This document shows, one piece after another, positions 47,778-62,066 of a stretch of 64,000 bases of DNA; position 1 is the first letter of the stretch; every line of letters starts with the position of its first letter. The DNA lies in contig NW_026870566.1 of the NCBI RefSeq assembly GCF_963576545.1, positions 1 through 64,000 on the forward strand, read 5' to 3'. Position numbers and translations under genes: made by a program. The notes under the pieces are model-generated. The model was not told the origin of the DNA. It ran no database searches and saw only the letters and a program-made list of their open reading frames with translations. This DNA is from Limanda limanda. Its lineage: Eukaryota > Chordata > Actinopteri > Pleuronectiformes > Pleuronectidae.

Positions 47778-50460
47778 CTACCATCCTTGAGCTTCTCCGA
47801 CTTTCGGAAGGGTTAGGGTTAGGGTTAGGGATGAAAGCACATAGGAGAAAGAGATATTCTTGAATAACTTTTTTTGTGAAGGTCGGAGAGACTTGCAAGT
47901 AGGCTCTACCCCCACTAAATGGGGTAGCGCGCATCGATCGGTACCATCCTTGAGCTTCTCCGACTTTCGGAAGGGTTAGGGTTAGGGTTAGGGATGAAAG
48001 CACATAGGAGAAAGAGATATTCTTGAATAACTTTTTTTGTGAAGGTCGGAGAGACTTGGAAAGTGGTTGCATCTGGACTAATTTGGGTCCTGCGGATCGA
48101 TTGGTACCATCCCCGAGCTTGTACGACCTTCGGAAGAGGTCCACCGACGAAATTCCCCCAAATCTGAGGAGATATTCTTGAATAACTTTTTTTGTGAAGG
48201 TCGGAGAGACTTGCAAGTAGGCTTTACCCCCACTAAATGGGGTAGCGCGCATCGATCGGTACCATCCTTGAGCTTCTCCGACTTTCGGAAGGGTTAGGGT
48301 TAGGGTTAGGGATGAAAGCACATAGGAGAAAGAGATATTCTTGAATAACTTTTTTTGTGAAGGTCGGAGAGACTTGCAAGTAGGCTCTACCCCCACTAAA
48401 TGGGGTAGCGCGCATCGATCGGTACCATCCTTGAGCTTCTCCGACTTTCGGAAGGGTTAGGGTTAGGGTTAGGGATGAAAGCACATAGGAGAAAGAGATA
48501 TTCTTGAATAACTTTTTTTGTGAAGGTCGGAGAGACTTGCAAGTAGGCTCTACCCCCACTAAATGGGGTAGCGCGCATCGATCAGTACCATCCTTGAGCT
48601 TCTCCGACTTTCGGAAGGGTTAGGGTTAGGGTTAGGGATGAAAGCACATAGGAGAAAGAGATATTCTTGAATAACTTTTTTTGTGAAGGTCGGAGAGACT
48701 TGGAAAGTGGTTGCATCTGGACTAATTTGGGTCCTGCGGATCGATTGGTACCATCCCCGAGCTTGTACGACCTTCGGAAGAGGTCGACCGACGAAATTCC
48801 CCCAAATCTGAGGAGATATTCTTGAATAACTTTTTTTGTGAATGTCGGAGAGACTTGCAAGTAGGCTCTACCCCCACTAAATGGGGTAGCGCGCATCGAT
48901 CGGTACCATCCTTGAGCTTCTCCGACTTTCGGAAGGGTTAGGGTTAGGGTTAGGGATGAAAGCACATAGGAGAAAGAGATATTCTTGAATAACGTTTTTT
49001 GTGAAGGTCGGAGAGACTTTCAAGTAGGCTCTACCCCCACTAAATGGGGTAGCGCGCATCGATCGGTACCATCTTTGAGCTTCTCCGACTTTCGGAAGGG
49101 TTAGGGTTAGGGATGAAAGCACATAGGAGAAAGAGATATTCTTGAATAACTTTTTTTGTGAAGGTCGGAGAGACTTGGAAAGTGGTTGCATCTGGACTAA
49201 TTTGGGTCCTGCGGATCGATTGGTACCATCCCCGAGCTTGTACGACCTTCGGAAGAGGTCGACCGACGAAATTCCCCCAAATCTGAGGAGATATTCTTGA
49301 ATAACTTTTTTTGTGAAGGTCGGAGAGACTTGCAAGTAGGCTCTACCCCCACTAAATGGGGTAGCGCGCATCGATCGGTACCATCCTTGAGCTTCTCCGA
49401 CTTTCGGAAGGGTTAGGGTTAGGGTTAGGGATGAAAGCACATAGGAGAAAGAGATATTCTTGAATAACTTTTTTTGTGAAGGTCGGAGAGACTTGCAAGT
49501 AGGCTCTACCCCCACTAAATGGGGTAGCGCGCATCGATCGGTACCATCTTTGAGCTTCTCCGACTTTCGGAAGGGTTAGGGTTAGGGTTAGGGATGAAAG
49601 CACATAGGAGAAAGAGATATTCTTGAATAACTTTTTTTGTGAAGGTCGGAGAGACTTGGAAAGTGGTTGCATCTGGACTAATTTGGGTCCTGCGGATCGA
49701 TTGGTACCATCCCCGAGCTTGTACGACCTTCGAAAGAGGTCGACCGACGAAATTCCCCCAAATCTGAGGAGATATTCTTGAATAACTTTTTTTGTGAATG
49801 TCGGAGAGACTTGCAAGTAGGCTCTACCCCCACTAAATGGGGTAGCGCGCATCGATCGGTACCATCCTTGAGCTTCTCCGACTTTCGGAAGGGTTAGGGT
49901 TAGGGTTAGGGATGAAAGCACATAGGAGAAAGAGATATTCTTGAATAACGTTTTTTGTGAAGGTCGGAGAGACTTGCAAGTAGGCTCTACCCCCACTAAA
50001 TGGGGTAGCGCGCATCGATCGGTACCATCCTTGAGCTTCTCCGACTTTCGGAAGGGTTAGGGTTAGGGTTAGGGATGAAAGCACATAGGAGAAAGAGATA
50101 TTCTTGAATAACTTTTTTTGTGAAGGTCGGAGAGACTTGGAAAGTGGTTGCATCTGGACTAATTTGGGTCCTGCGGATCGATTGGTACCATCCCCGAGCT
50201 TGTACGACCTTTGGAAGAGGTCGACCGACGAAATTCCCCCAAATCTGAGGAGATATTCTTGAATAACTTTTTTTGTGAAGGTCGGAGAGACTTGCAAGTA
50301 GGCTCTACCCCCACTAAATGGGGTAGCGCGCATCGATCGGTACTATCCTTGAGCTTCTCCGACTTTCGGAAGGGTTAGGGTTAGGGTTAGGGATGAAAGC
50401 ACATAGGAGAAAGAGATATTCTTGAATAACTTTTTTTGTGAAGGTCGGAGAGACTTGCAA
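47778..50460 (+). repeat. GCTACC-anchored block, copy at 47.8 kb
   Basis: This is the partner of 41841-44520 at +5937. Private differences include GATCAGTACC at 48584 and CTTTCAAGTAGG near 49020. The partial copy starting at 46009 shares only the first part (GGCTTTACC at 46455), which gives the 4168- and 1769-bp offsets. The series suggests one large duplication (5937) and a separate event involving a 1769-bp block. Confidence 0.88.
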
Positions 50461-53400
50461 GTAGGCTCTACCCCCACTAAATGGGGTAGCGCGCATCGAT
50501 CGGTACCATCCTTGAGCTTCTCCGACTTTCGGAAGGGTTAGGGTTAGGGTTAGGGATGAAAGCACATAGGAGAAAGAGATATTCTTGAATAACTTTTTTT
50601 GTGAAGGTCGGAGAGACTTGGAAAGTGGTTGCATCTGGACTAATTTGGGTCCTGCGGATCGATTGGTACCATCCCCGAGCTTGTACGACCTTCGGAAGAG
50701 GTCCACCGACGAAATTCCCCCAAATCTGAGGAGATATTCTTGAATAACTTTTTTTGTGAAGGTCGGAGAGACTTGCAAGTAGGCTCTACCCCCACTAAAT
50801 GGGGTAGCGCGCATCGATCGGTACCATCCTTGAGCTTCTCCGACTTTCGGAAGGGTTAGGGTTAGGGTTAGGGATGAAAGCACATAGGAGAAAGAGATAT
50901 TCTTGAATAACTTTTTTTGTGAAGGTCGGAGAGACTTGCAAGTAGGCTCTACCCCCACTAAATGGGGTAGCGCGCATCGATCGGTACCATCCTTGAGCTT
51001 CTCCGACTTTCGGAAGGGTTAGGGTTAGGGTTAGGGATGAAAGCACATAGGAGAAAGAGATATTCTTGAATAACTTTTTTTGTGAAGGTCGGAGAGACTT
51101 GGAAAGTGGTTGCATCTGGACTAATTTGGGTCCTGCGGATCGATTGGTACCATCCCCGAGCTTGTACGACCTTCGGAAGAGGTCGACCGACGAAATTCCC
51201 CCAAATCTGAGGAGATATTCTTGAATAACTTTTTTTGTGAATGTCGGAGAGACTTGCAAGTAGGCTCTACCCCCACTAAATGGGGTAGCGCGCATCGATC
51301 GGTACCATCCTTGAGCTTCTCCGACTTTCGGAAGGGTTAGGGTTAGGGTTAGGGATGAAAGCACATAGGAGAAAGAGATATTCTTGAATAACGTTTTTTG
51401 TGAAGGTCGGAGAGACTTGCAAGTAGGCTCTACCCCCACTAAATGGGGTAGCGCGCATCGATCGGTACCATCTTTGAGCTTCTCCGACTTTCGGAAGGGT
51501 TAGGGTTAGGGTTAGGGATGAAAGCACATAGGAGAAAGAGATATTCTTGAATAACGTTTTTTGTGAAGGTCGGAGAGACTTGCAAGTAGGCTCTACCCCC
51601 ACTAAATGGGGTAGCGCGCATCGATCGGTACCATCCTTGAGCTTCTCCGACTTTCGGAAGGGTTAGGGTTAGGGTTAGGGATGAAAGCACATAGGAGAAA
51701 GAGATATTCTTGAATAACTTTTTTTGTGAAGGTCGGAGAGACTTGGAAAGTGGTTGCATCTGGACTAATTTGGGTCCTGCGGATCGATTGGTACCATCCC
51801 CGAGCTTGTACGACCTTCGGAAGAGGTCCACCGACGAAATTCCCCCAAATCTGAGGAGATATTCTTGAATAACTTTTTTTGTGAAGGTCGGAGAGACTTG
51901 CAAGTAGGCTCTACCCCCACTAAATGGGGTAGCGCGCATCGATCGGTACCATCCTTGAGCTTCTCCGACTTTCGGAAGGGTTAGGGTTAGGGTTAGGGAT
52001 GAAAGCACATAGGAGAAAGAGATATTCTTGAATAACGTTTTTTGTGAAGGTCGGAGAGACTTGCAAGTAGGCTCTACCCCCACTAAATGGGGTAGCGCGC
52101 ATCGATCGGTACCATCCTTGAGCTTCTCCGACTTTCGGAAGGGTTAGGGTTAGGGTTAGGGATGAAAGCACATAGGAGAAAGAGATATTCTTGAATAACT
52201 TTTTTTGTGAAGGTCGGAGAGACTTGCAAGTAGGCTCTACCCCCACTAAATGGGGTAGCGCGCATCGATCGGTACCATCCTTGAGCTTCTCCGACTTTCG
52301 GAAGGGTTAGGGTTAGGGTTAGGGATGAAAGCACATAGGAGAAAGAGATATTCTTGAATAACTTTTTTTGTGAAGGTCGGAGAGACTTGCAAGTAGGCTC
52401 TACCCCCACTAAATGGGGTAGCGCGCATCGATCGGTACCATCCTTGAGCTTCTCCGACTTTCGGAAGGGTTAGGGTTAGGGTTAGGGATGAAAGCACATA
52501 GGAGAAAGAGATATTCTTGAATAACTTTTTTTGTGAAGGTCGGAGAGACTTGGAAAGTGGTTGCATCTGGACTAATTTGGGTCCTGCGGATCGATTGGTA
52601 CCATCCCCGAGCTTGTACGACCTTCGGAAGAGGTCGACCGACGAAATTCCCCCAAATCTGAGGAGATATTCTTGAATAACTTTTTTTGTGAATGTCGGAG
52701 AGACTTGCAAGTAGGCTCTACCCCCACTAAATGGGGTAGCGCGCATCGATCGGTACCATCCTTGAGCTTCTCCGACTTTCGGAAGGGTTAGGGTTAGGGT
52801 TAGGGATGAAAGCACATAGGAGAAAGAGATATTCTTGAATAACTTTTTTTGTGAAGGTCGGAGAGACTTGGAAAGTGGTTGCATCTGGACTAATTTGGGT
52901 CCTGCGGATCGATTGGTACCATCCCCGAGCTTGTACGACCTTCGGAAGAGGTCCACCGACGAAATTCCCCCAAATCTGAGGAGATATTCTTGAATAACTT
53001 TTTTTGTGAAGGTCGGAGAGACTTGCAAGTAGGCTCTACCCCCACTAAATGGGGTAGCGCGCATCGATCGGTACCATCCTTGAGCTTCTCCGACTTTCGG
53101 AAGGGTTAGGGTTAGGGTTAGGGATGAAAGCACATAGGAGAAAGAGATATTCTTGAATAACTTTTTTTGTGAAGGTCGGAGAGACTTGCAAGTAGGCTCT
53201 ACCCCCACTAAATGGGGTAGCGCGCATCGATCGGTACCATCCTTGAGCTTCTCCGACTTTCGGAAGGGTTAGGGTTAGGGTTAGGGATGAAAGCACATAG
53301 GAGAAAGAGATATTCTTGAATAACTTTTTTTGTGAAGGTCGGAGAGACTTGGAAAGTGGTTGCATCTGGACTAATTTGGGTCCTGCGGATCGATTGGTAC

Positions 53401-53499
53401 CATCCCCGAGCTTGTACGACCTTCGGAAGAGGTCGACCGACGAAATTCCCCCAAATCTGAGGAGATATTCTTGAATAACTTTTTTTGTGAAGGTCGGAG

Positions 53500-56400
53500 A
53501 GACTTGCAAGTAGGCTCTACCCCCACTAAATGGGGTAGCGCGCATCGATCGGTACCATCCTTGAGCTTCTCCGACTTTCGGAAGGGTTAGGGTTAGGGTT
53601 AGGGATGAAAGCACATAGGAGAAAGAGATATTCTTGAATAACTTTTTTTGTGAAGGTCGGAGAGACTTGCAAGTAGGCTCTACCCCCACTAAATGGGGTA
53701 GCGCTCATCGATCGGTACCATCCTTGAGCTTCTCCGAATTTCGGAAGGGTTAGGGTTAGGGTTAGGGCTGAAAGCACATAGGAGAAAGAGATATTCTTGA
53801 ATAACTTTTTTTGTGAAGGTCGGAGAGACTTGCAAGTAGGCTCTACCCCCACTAAATGGGGTAGCGCGCATCGATCGGTACCATCCTTGAGCTTCTCCGA
53901 CTTTCGGAAGGGTTAGGGTTAGGGTTAGGGATGAAAGCACATAGGAGAAAGAGATATTCTTGAATAACGTTTTTTGTGAAGGTCGGAGAGACTTGCAAGT
54001 AGGCTCTACCCCCACTAAATGGGGTAGCGCGCATCGATCGGTACCATCTTTGAGCTTCTCCGACTTTCGGAAGGGTTAGGGTTAGGGTTAGGGATGAAAG
54101 CACATAGGAGAAAGAGATATTCTTGAATAACGTTTTTTGTGAAGGTCGGAGAGACTTGCAAGTAGGCTCTACCCCCACTAAATGGGGTAGCGCGCATCGA
54201 TCGGTACCATCCTTGAGCTTCTCCGACTTTCGGAAGGGTTAGGGTTAGGGTTAGGGATGAAAGCACATAGGAGAAAGAGATATTCTTGAATAACTTTTTT
54301 TGTGAAGGTCGGAGAGACTTGGAAAGTGGTTGCATCTGGACTAATTTGGGTCCTGCGGATCGATTGGTACCATCCCCGAGCTTGTACGACCTTCGGAAGA
54401 GGTCCACCGACGAAATTCCCCCAAATCTGAGGAGATATTCTTGAATAACTTTTTTTGTGAAGGTCGGAGAGACTTGCAAGTAGGCTCTACCCCCACTAAA
54501 TGGGGTAGCGCGCATCGATCGGTACCATCCTTGAGCTTCTCCGACTTTCGGAAGGGTTAGGGTTAGGGTTAGGGATGAAAGCACATAGGAGAAAGAGATA
54601 TTCTTGAATAACTTTTTTTGTGAAGGTCGGAGAGACTTGCAAGTAGGCTCTACCCCCACTAAATGGGGTAGCGCGCATCGATCGGTACCATCCTTGAGCT
54701 TCTCCGACTTTCGGAAGGGTTAGGGTTAGGGTTAGGGATGAAAGCACATAGGAGAAAGAGATATTCTTGAATAACTTTTTTTGTGAAGGTCGGAGAGACT
54801 TGGAAAGTGGTTGCATCTGGACTAATTTGGGTCCTGCGGATCGATTGGTACCATCCCCGAGCTTGTACGACCTTCGGAAGAGGTCGACCGACGAAATTCC
54901 CCCAAATCTGAGGAGATATTCTTGAATAACTTTTTTTGTGAAGGTCGGAGAGACTTGCAAGTAGGCTCTACCCCCACTAAATGGGGTAGCGCGCATCGAT
55001 CGGTACCATCCTTGAGCTTCTCCGACTTTCGGAAGGGTTAGGGTTAGGGTTAGGGATGAAAGCACATAGGAGAAAGAGATATTCTTGAATAACTTTTTTT
55101 GTGAAGGTCGGAGAGACTTGCAAGTAGGCTCTACCCCCACTAAATGGGGTAGCGCTCATCGATCGGTACCATCCTTGAGCTTCTCCGAATTTCGGAAGGG
55201 TTAGGGTTAGGGTTAGGGCTGAAAGCACATAGGAGAAAGAGATATTCTTGAATAACTTTTTTTGTGAAGGTCGGAGAGACTTGCAAGTAGGCTCTACCCC
55301 CACTAAATGGGGTAGCGCGCATCGATCGGTACCATCCTTGAGCTTCTCCGACTTTCGGAAGGGTTAGGGTTAGGGTTAGGGATGAAAGCACATAGGAGAA
55401 AGAGATATTCTTGAATAACTTTTTTTGTGAAGGTCGGAGAGACTTGGAAAGTGGTTGCATCTGGACTAATTTGGGTCCTGCGGATCGATTGGTACCATCC
55501 CCGAGCTTGTACGACCTTCGGAAGAGGTCCACCGACGAAATTCCCCCAAATCTGAGGAGATATTCTTGAATAACTTTTTTTGTGAAGGTCGGAGAGACTT
55601 GCAAGTAGGCTCTACCCCCACTAAATGGGGTAGCGCGCATCGATCGGTACCATCCTTGAGCTTCTCCGACTTTCGGAAGGGTTAGGGTTAGGGTTAGGGA
55701 TGAAAGCACATAGGAGAAAGAGATATTCTTGAATAACTTTTTTTGTGAAGGTCGGAGAGACTTGCAAGTAGGCTCTACCCCCACTAAATGGGGTAGCGCG
55801 CATCGATCGGTACCATCCTTGAGCTTCTCCGACTTTCGGAAGGGTTAGGGTTAGGGTTAGGGATGAAAGCACATAGGAGAAAGAGATATTCTTGAATAAC
55901 TTTTTTTGTGAAGGTCGGAGAGACTTGCAAGTAGGCTCTACCCCCACTAAATGGGGTAGCGCGCATCGATCGGTACCATCCTTGAGCTTCTCCGACTTTC
56001 GGAAGGGTTAGGGTTAGGGTTAGGGATGAAAGCACATAGGAGAAAGAGATATTCTTGAATAACTTTTTTTGTGAAGGTCGGAGAGACTTGCAAGTAGGCT
56101 CTACCCCCACTAAATGGGGTAGCGCGCATCGATCGGTACCATCCTTGAGCTTCTCCGACTTTCGGAAGGGTTAGGGTTAGGGTTAGGGATGAAAGCACAT
56201 AGGAGAAAGAGATATTCTTGAATAACTTTTTTTGTGAAGGTCGGAGAGACTTGGAAAGTGGTTGCATCTGGACTAATTTGGGTCCTGCGGATCGATTGGT
56301 ACCATCCCCGAGCTTGTACGACCTTCGGAAGAGGTCGACCGACGAAATTCCCCCAAATCTGAGGAGATATTCTTGAATAACTTTTTTTGTGAATGTCGGA

Positions 56401-58550
56401 GAGACTTGCAAGTAGGCTCTACCCCCACTAAATGGGGTAGCGCGCATCGATCGGTACCATCCTTGAGCTTCTCCGACTTTCGGAAGGGTTAGGGTTAGGG
56501 TTAGGGATGAAAGCACATAGGAGAAAGAGATATTCTTGAATAACTTTTTTTGTGAAGGTCGGAGAGACTTGGAAAGTGGTTGCATCTGGACTAATTTGGG
56601 TCCTGCGGATCGATTGGTACCATCCCCGAGCTTGTACGACCTTCGGAAGAGGTCCACCGACGAAATTCCCCCAAATCTGAGGAGATATTCTTGAATAACT
56701 TTTTTTGTGAAGGTCGGAGAGACTTGCAAGTAGGCTCTACCCCCACTAAATGGGGTAGCGCGCATCGATCAGTACCATCCTTGAGCTTCTCCGACTTTCG
56801 GAAGGGTTAGGGTTAGGGTTAGGGATGAAAGCACATAGGAGAAAGAGATATTCTTGAATAACTTTTTTTGTGAAGGTCGGAGAGACTTGCAAGTAGGCTC
56901 TACCCCCACTAAATGGGGTAGCGCGCATCGATCGGTACCATCCTTGAGCTTCTCCGACTTTCGGAAGGGTTAGGGTTAGGGTTAGGGATGAAAGCACATA
57001 GGAGAAAGAGATATTCTTGAATAACTTTTTTTGTGAAGGTCGGAGAGACTTGGAAAGTGGTTGCATCTGGACTAATTTGGGTCCTGCGGATCGATTGGTA
57101 CCATCCCCGAGCTTGTACGACCTTCGGAAGAGGTCGACCGACGAAATTCCCCCAAATCTGAGGAGATATTCTTGAATAACTTTTTTTGTGAAGGTCGGAG
57201 AGACTTGCAAGTAGGCTCTACCCCCACTAAATGGGGTAGCGCGCATCGATCGGTACCATCCTTGAGCTTCTCCGACTTTCGGAAGGGTTAGGGTTAGGGT
57301 TAGGGATGAAAGCACATAGGAGAAAGAGATATTCTTGAATAACTTTTTTTGTGAAGGTCGGAGAGACTTGCAAGTAGGCTCTACCCCCACTAAATGGGGT
57401 AGCGCTCATCGATCGGTACCATCCTTGAGCTTCTCCGAATTTCGGAAGGGTTAGGGTTAGGGTTAGGGCTGAAAGCACATAGGAGAAAGAGATATTCTTG
57501 AATAACTTTTTTTGTGAAGGTCGGAGAGACTTGCAAGTAGGCTCTACCCCCACTAAATGGGGTAGCGCGCATCGATCGGTACCATCCTTGAGCTTCTCCG
57601 ACTTTCGGAAGGGTTAGGGTTAGGGTTAGGGATGAAAGCACATAGGAGAAAGAGATATTCTTGAATAACTTTTTTTGTGAAGGTCGGAGAGACTTGGAAA
57701 GTGGTTGCATCTGGACTAATTTGGGTCCTGCGGATCGATTGGTACCATCCCCGAGCTTGTACGACCTTCGGAAGAGGTCCACCGACGAAATTCCCCCAAA
57801 TCTGAGGAGATATTCTTGAATAACTTTTTTTGTGAAGGTCGGAGAGACTTGCAAGTAGGCTCTACCCCCACTAAATGGGGTAGCGCGCATCGATCGGTAC
57901 CATCCTTGAGCTTCTCCGACTTTCGGAAGGGTTAGGGTTAGGGTTAGGGATGAAAGCACATAGGAGAAAGAGATATTCTTGAATAACTTTTTTTGTGAAG
58001 GTCGGAGAGACTTGCAAGTAGGCTCTACCCCCACTAAATGGGGTAGCGCGCATCGATCGGTACCATCCTTGAGCTTCTCCGACTTTCGGAAGGGTTAGGG
58101 TTAGGGTTAGGGATGAAAGCACATAGGAGAAAGAGATATTCTTGAATAACTTTTTTTGTGAAGGTCGGAGAGACTTGCAAGTAGGCTCTACCCCCACTAA
58201 ATGGGGTAGCGCGCATCGATCGGTACCATCCTTGAGCTTCTCCGACTTTCGGAAGGGTTAGGGTTAGGGTTAGGGATGAAAGCACATAGGAGAAAGAGAT
58301 ATTCTTGAATAACTTTTTTTGTGAAGGTCGGAGAGACTTGGAAAGTGGTTGCATCTGGACTAATTTGGGTCCTGCGGATCGATTGGTACCATCCCCGAGC
58401 TTGTACGACCTTCGGAAGAGGTCGACCGACGAAATTCCCCCAAATCTGAGGAGATATTCTTGAATAACTTTTTTTGTGAATGTCGGAGAGACTTGCAAGT
58501 AGGCTCTACCCCCACTAAATGGGGTAGCGCGCATCGATCGGTACCATCCT
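53500..58550 (+). repeat. Tandem copies at 1451- and 2250-bp offsets
   Basis: One A monomer with three linked changes, GCGCTCATCG, CCGAATTTCGG and GTTAGGGCTGAAAG, occurs at 53705, 55156 and 57406 (offsets 1451 and 2250). Such a triple-marked monomer is unlikely to arise three times, so these are copies. Flanking order matches between the second and third copies over about 2 kb. GGGCTGAAAG alone also appears near 19327, 26387 and 58756. Confidence 0.85.
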
Positions 58551-61500
58551 TGAGCTTCTCCGACTTTCGGAAGGGTTAGGGTTAGGGTTAGGGATGAAAG
58601 CACATAGGAGAAAGAGATATTCTTGAATAACGTTTTTTGTGAAGGTCGGAGAGACTTGCAAGTAGGCTCTACCCCCACTAAATGGGGTAGCGCGCATCGA
58701 TCGGTACCATCCTTGAGCTTCTCCGACTTTCGGAAGGGTTAGGGTTAGGGTTAGGGCTGAAAGCACATAGGAGAAAGAGATATTCTTGAATAACGTTTTT
58801 TGTGAAGGTCGGAGAGACTTGCAAGTAGGCTCTACCCCCACTAAATGGGGTAGCGCGCATCGATCGGTACCATCCTTGAGCTTCTCCGACTTTCGGAAGG
58901 GTTAGGGTTAGGGTTAGGGATGAAAGCACATAGGAGAAAGAGATATTCTTGAATAACTTTTTTTGTGAAGGTCGGAGAGACTTGGAAAGTGGTTGCATCT
59001 GGACTAATTTGGGTCCTGCGGATCGATTGGTACCATCCCCGAGCTTGTACGACCTTCGGAAGAGGTCCACCGACGAAATTCCCCCAAATCTGAGGAGATA
59101 TTCTTGAATAACTTTTTTTGTGAAGGTCGGAGAGACTTGCAAGTAGGCTCTACCCCCACTAAATGGGGTAGCGCGCATCGATCGGTACCATCCTTGAGCT
59201 TCTCCGACTTTCGGAAGGGTTAGGGTTAGGGTTAGGGATGAAAGCACATAGGAGAAAGAGATATTCTTGAATAACTTTTTTTGTGAAGGTCGGAGAGACT
59301 TGCAAGTAGGCTCTACCCCCACTTAATTGGGTAGCGCGCATCGATCGGTACCATCCTTGAGCTTCTCCGACTTTCGGAAGGGTTAGGGTTAGGGTTAGGG
59401 ATGAAAGCACATAGGAGAAAGAGATATTCTTGAATAACTTTTTTTGTGAAGGTCGGAGAGACTTGCAAGTAGGCTCTACCCCCACTAAATGGGGTAACGC
59501 GCATCGATCGGTACCATCCTTGAGCTTCTCCGACTTTCGGAAGGGTTAGGGTTAGGGTTAGGGATGAAAGCACATAGGAGAAAGAGATATTCTTGAATAA
59601 CTTTTTTTGTGAAGGTCGGAGAGACTTGGAAAGTGGTTGCATCTGGACTAATTTGGGTCCTGCGGATCGATTGGTACCATCCCCGAGCTTGTACGACCTT
59701 CGGAAGAGGTCGACCGACGAAATTCCCCCAAATCTGAGGAGATATTCTTGAATAACTTTTTTTGTGAATGTCGGAGAGACTTGCAAGTAGGCTCTACCCC
59801 CACTAAATGGGGTAGCGCGCATCGATCGGTACCATCCTTGAGCTTCTCCGACTTTCGGAAGGGTTAGGGTTAGGGTTAGGGATGAAAGCACATAGGAGAA
59901 AGAGATATTCTTGAATAACGTTTTTTGTGAAGGTCGGAGAGACTTGCAAGTAGGCTCTACCCCCACTAAATGGGGTAGCGCGCATCGATCGGTACCATCC
60001 TTGAGCTTCTCCGACTTTCGGAAGGGTTAGGGTTAGGGATGAAAGCACATAGGAGAAAGAGATATTCTTGAATAACTTTTTTTGTGAAGGTCGGAGAGAC
60101 TTGGAAAGTGGTTGCATCTGGACTAATTTGGGTCCTGCAGATCGATTGGTACCATCCCCGAGCTTGTACGACCTTCGGAAGAGGTCGACCGACGAAATTC
60201 CCCCAAATCTGAGGAGATATTCTTGAATAACTTTTTTTGTGAATGTCGGAGAGACTTGCAAGTAGGCTCTACCCCCACTAAATGGGGTAGCGCGCATCGA
60301 TCGGTACCATCCTTGAGCTTCTCCGACTTTCGGAAGGGTTAGGGTTAGGGTTAGGGATGAAAGCACATAGGAGAAAGAGATATTCTTGAATAACGTTTTT
60401 TGTGAAGGTCGGAGAGACTTGCAAGTAGGCTCTACCCCCACTAAATGGGGTAGCGCGCATCGATCGGTACCATCCTTGAGCTTCTCCGACTTTCGGAAGG
60501 GTTAGGGTTAGGGTTAGGGATGAAAGCACATAGGAGAAAGAGATATTCTTGAATAACTTTTTTTGTGAAGGTCGGAGAGACTTGGAAAGTGGTTGCATCT
60601 GGACTAATTTGGGTCCTGCGGATCGATTGGTACCATCCCCGAGCTTGTACGACCTTCGGAAGAGGTCGACCGACGAAATTCCCCCAAATCTGAGGAGATA
60701 TTCTTGAATAACTTTTTTTGTGAAGGTCGGAGAGACTTGCAAGTAGGCTCTACCCCCACTAAATGGGGTAGCGCGCATCGATCGGTACCATCCTTGAGCT
60801 TCTCCGACTTTCGGAAGGGTTAGGGTTAGGGTTAGGGATGAAAGCACATAGGAGAAAGAGATATTCTTGAATAACGTTTTTTGTGAAGGTCGGAGAGACT
60901 TGCAAGTAGGCTCTACCCCCACTAAATGGGGTAGCGCGCATCGATCAGTACCATCCTTGAGCTTCTCCGACTTTCGGAAGGGTTAGGGTTAGGGATGAAA
61001 GCACATAGGAGAAAGAGATATTCTTGAATAACTTTTTTTGTGAAGGTCGGAGAGACTTGCAAGTAGGCTCTACCCCCACTAAATGGGGTAGCGCGCATCG
61101 ATCGGTACCATCCTTGAGCTTCTCCGACTTTCGGAAGGGTTAGGGTTAGGGTTAGGGATGAAAGCACATAGGAGAAAGAGATATTCTTGAATAACTTTTT
61201 TTGTGAAGGTCGGAGAGACTTGGAAAGTGGTTGCATCTGGACTAATTTGGGTCCTGCGGATCGATTGGTACCATCCCCGAGCTTGTACGACCTTCGGAAG
61301 AGGTCCACCGACGAAATTCCCCCAAATCTGAGGAGATATTCTTGAATAACTTTTTTTGTGAAGGTCGGAGAGACTTGCAAGTAGGCTCTACCCCCACTAA
61401 ATGGGGTAGCGCGCATCGATCGGTACCATCCTTGAGCTTCTCCGACTTTCGGAAGGGTTAGGGTTAGGGTTAGGGATGAAAGCACATAGGAGAAAGAGAT

Positions 61501-62066
61501 ATTCTTGAATAACTTTTTTTGTGAAGGTTGGAGAGACTTGCAAGTAGGCTCTACCCCCACTAAATGGGGTAGCGCGCATCGATCGGTACCATCCTTGAGC
61601 TTCTCCGACTTTCGGAAGGGTTAGGGTTAGGGTTAGGGATGAAAGCACATAGGAGAAAGAGATATTCTTGAATAACTTTTTTTGTGAAGGTCGGAGAGAC
61701 TTGGAAAGTGGTTGCATCTGGACTAATTTGCGTCCTGCGGATCGATTGGTACCATCCCCGAGCTTGTACGACCTTCGGAAGAGGTCGACCGACGAAATTC
61801 CCCCAAATCTGAGGAGATATTCTTGAATAACCTTTTTTGTGAAGGTCGGAGAGACTTGCAAGTAGGCTCTACCCCCACTAAATGGGGTAGCGCGCATCGA
61901 TCGGTACCATCCTTGAGCTTCTCCGACTTTCGGAAGGGTTAGGGTTAGGGTTAGGGATGAAAGCACATAGGAGAAAGAGATATTCTTGAATAACTTTTTT
62001 TGTGAAGGTCGGAGAGACTTGCAAGTAGGCTCTATCCCCACTAAATGGGGTAGCGCGCATCGATCG

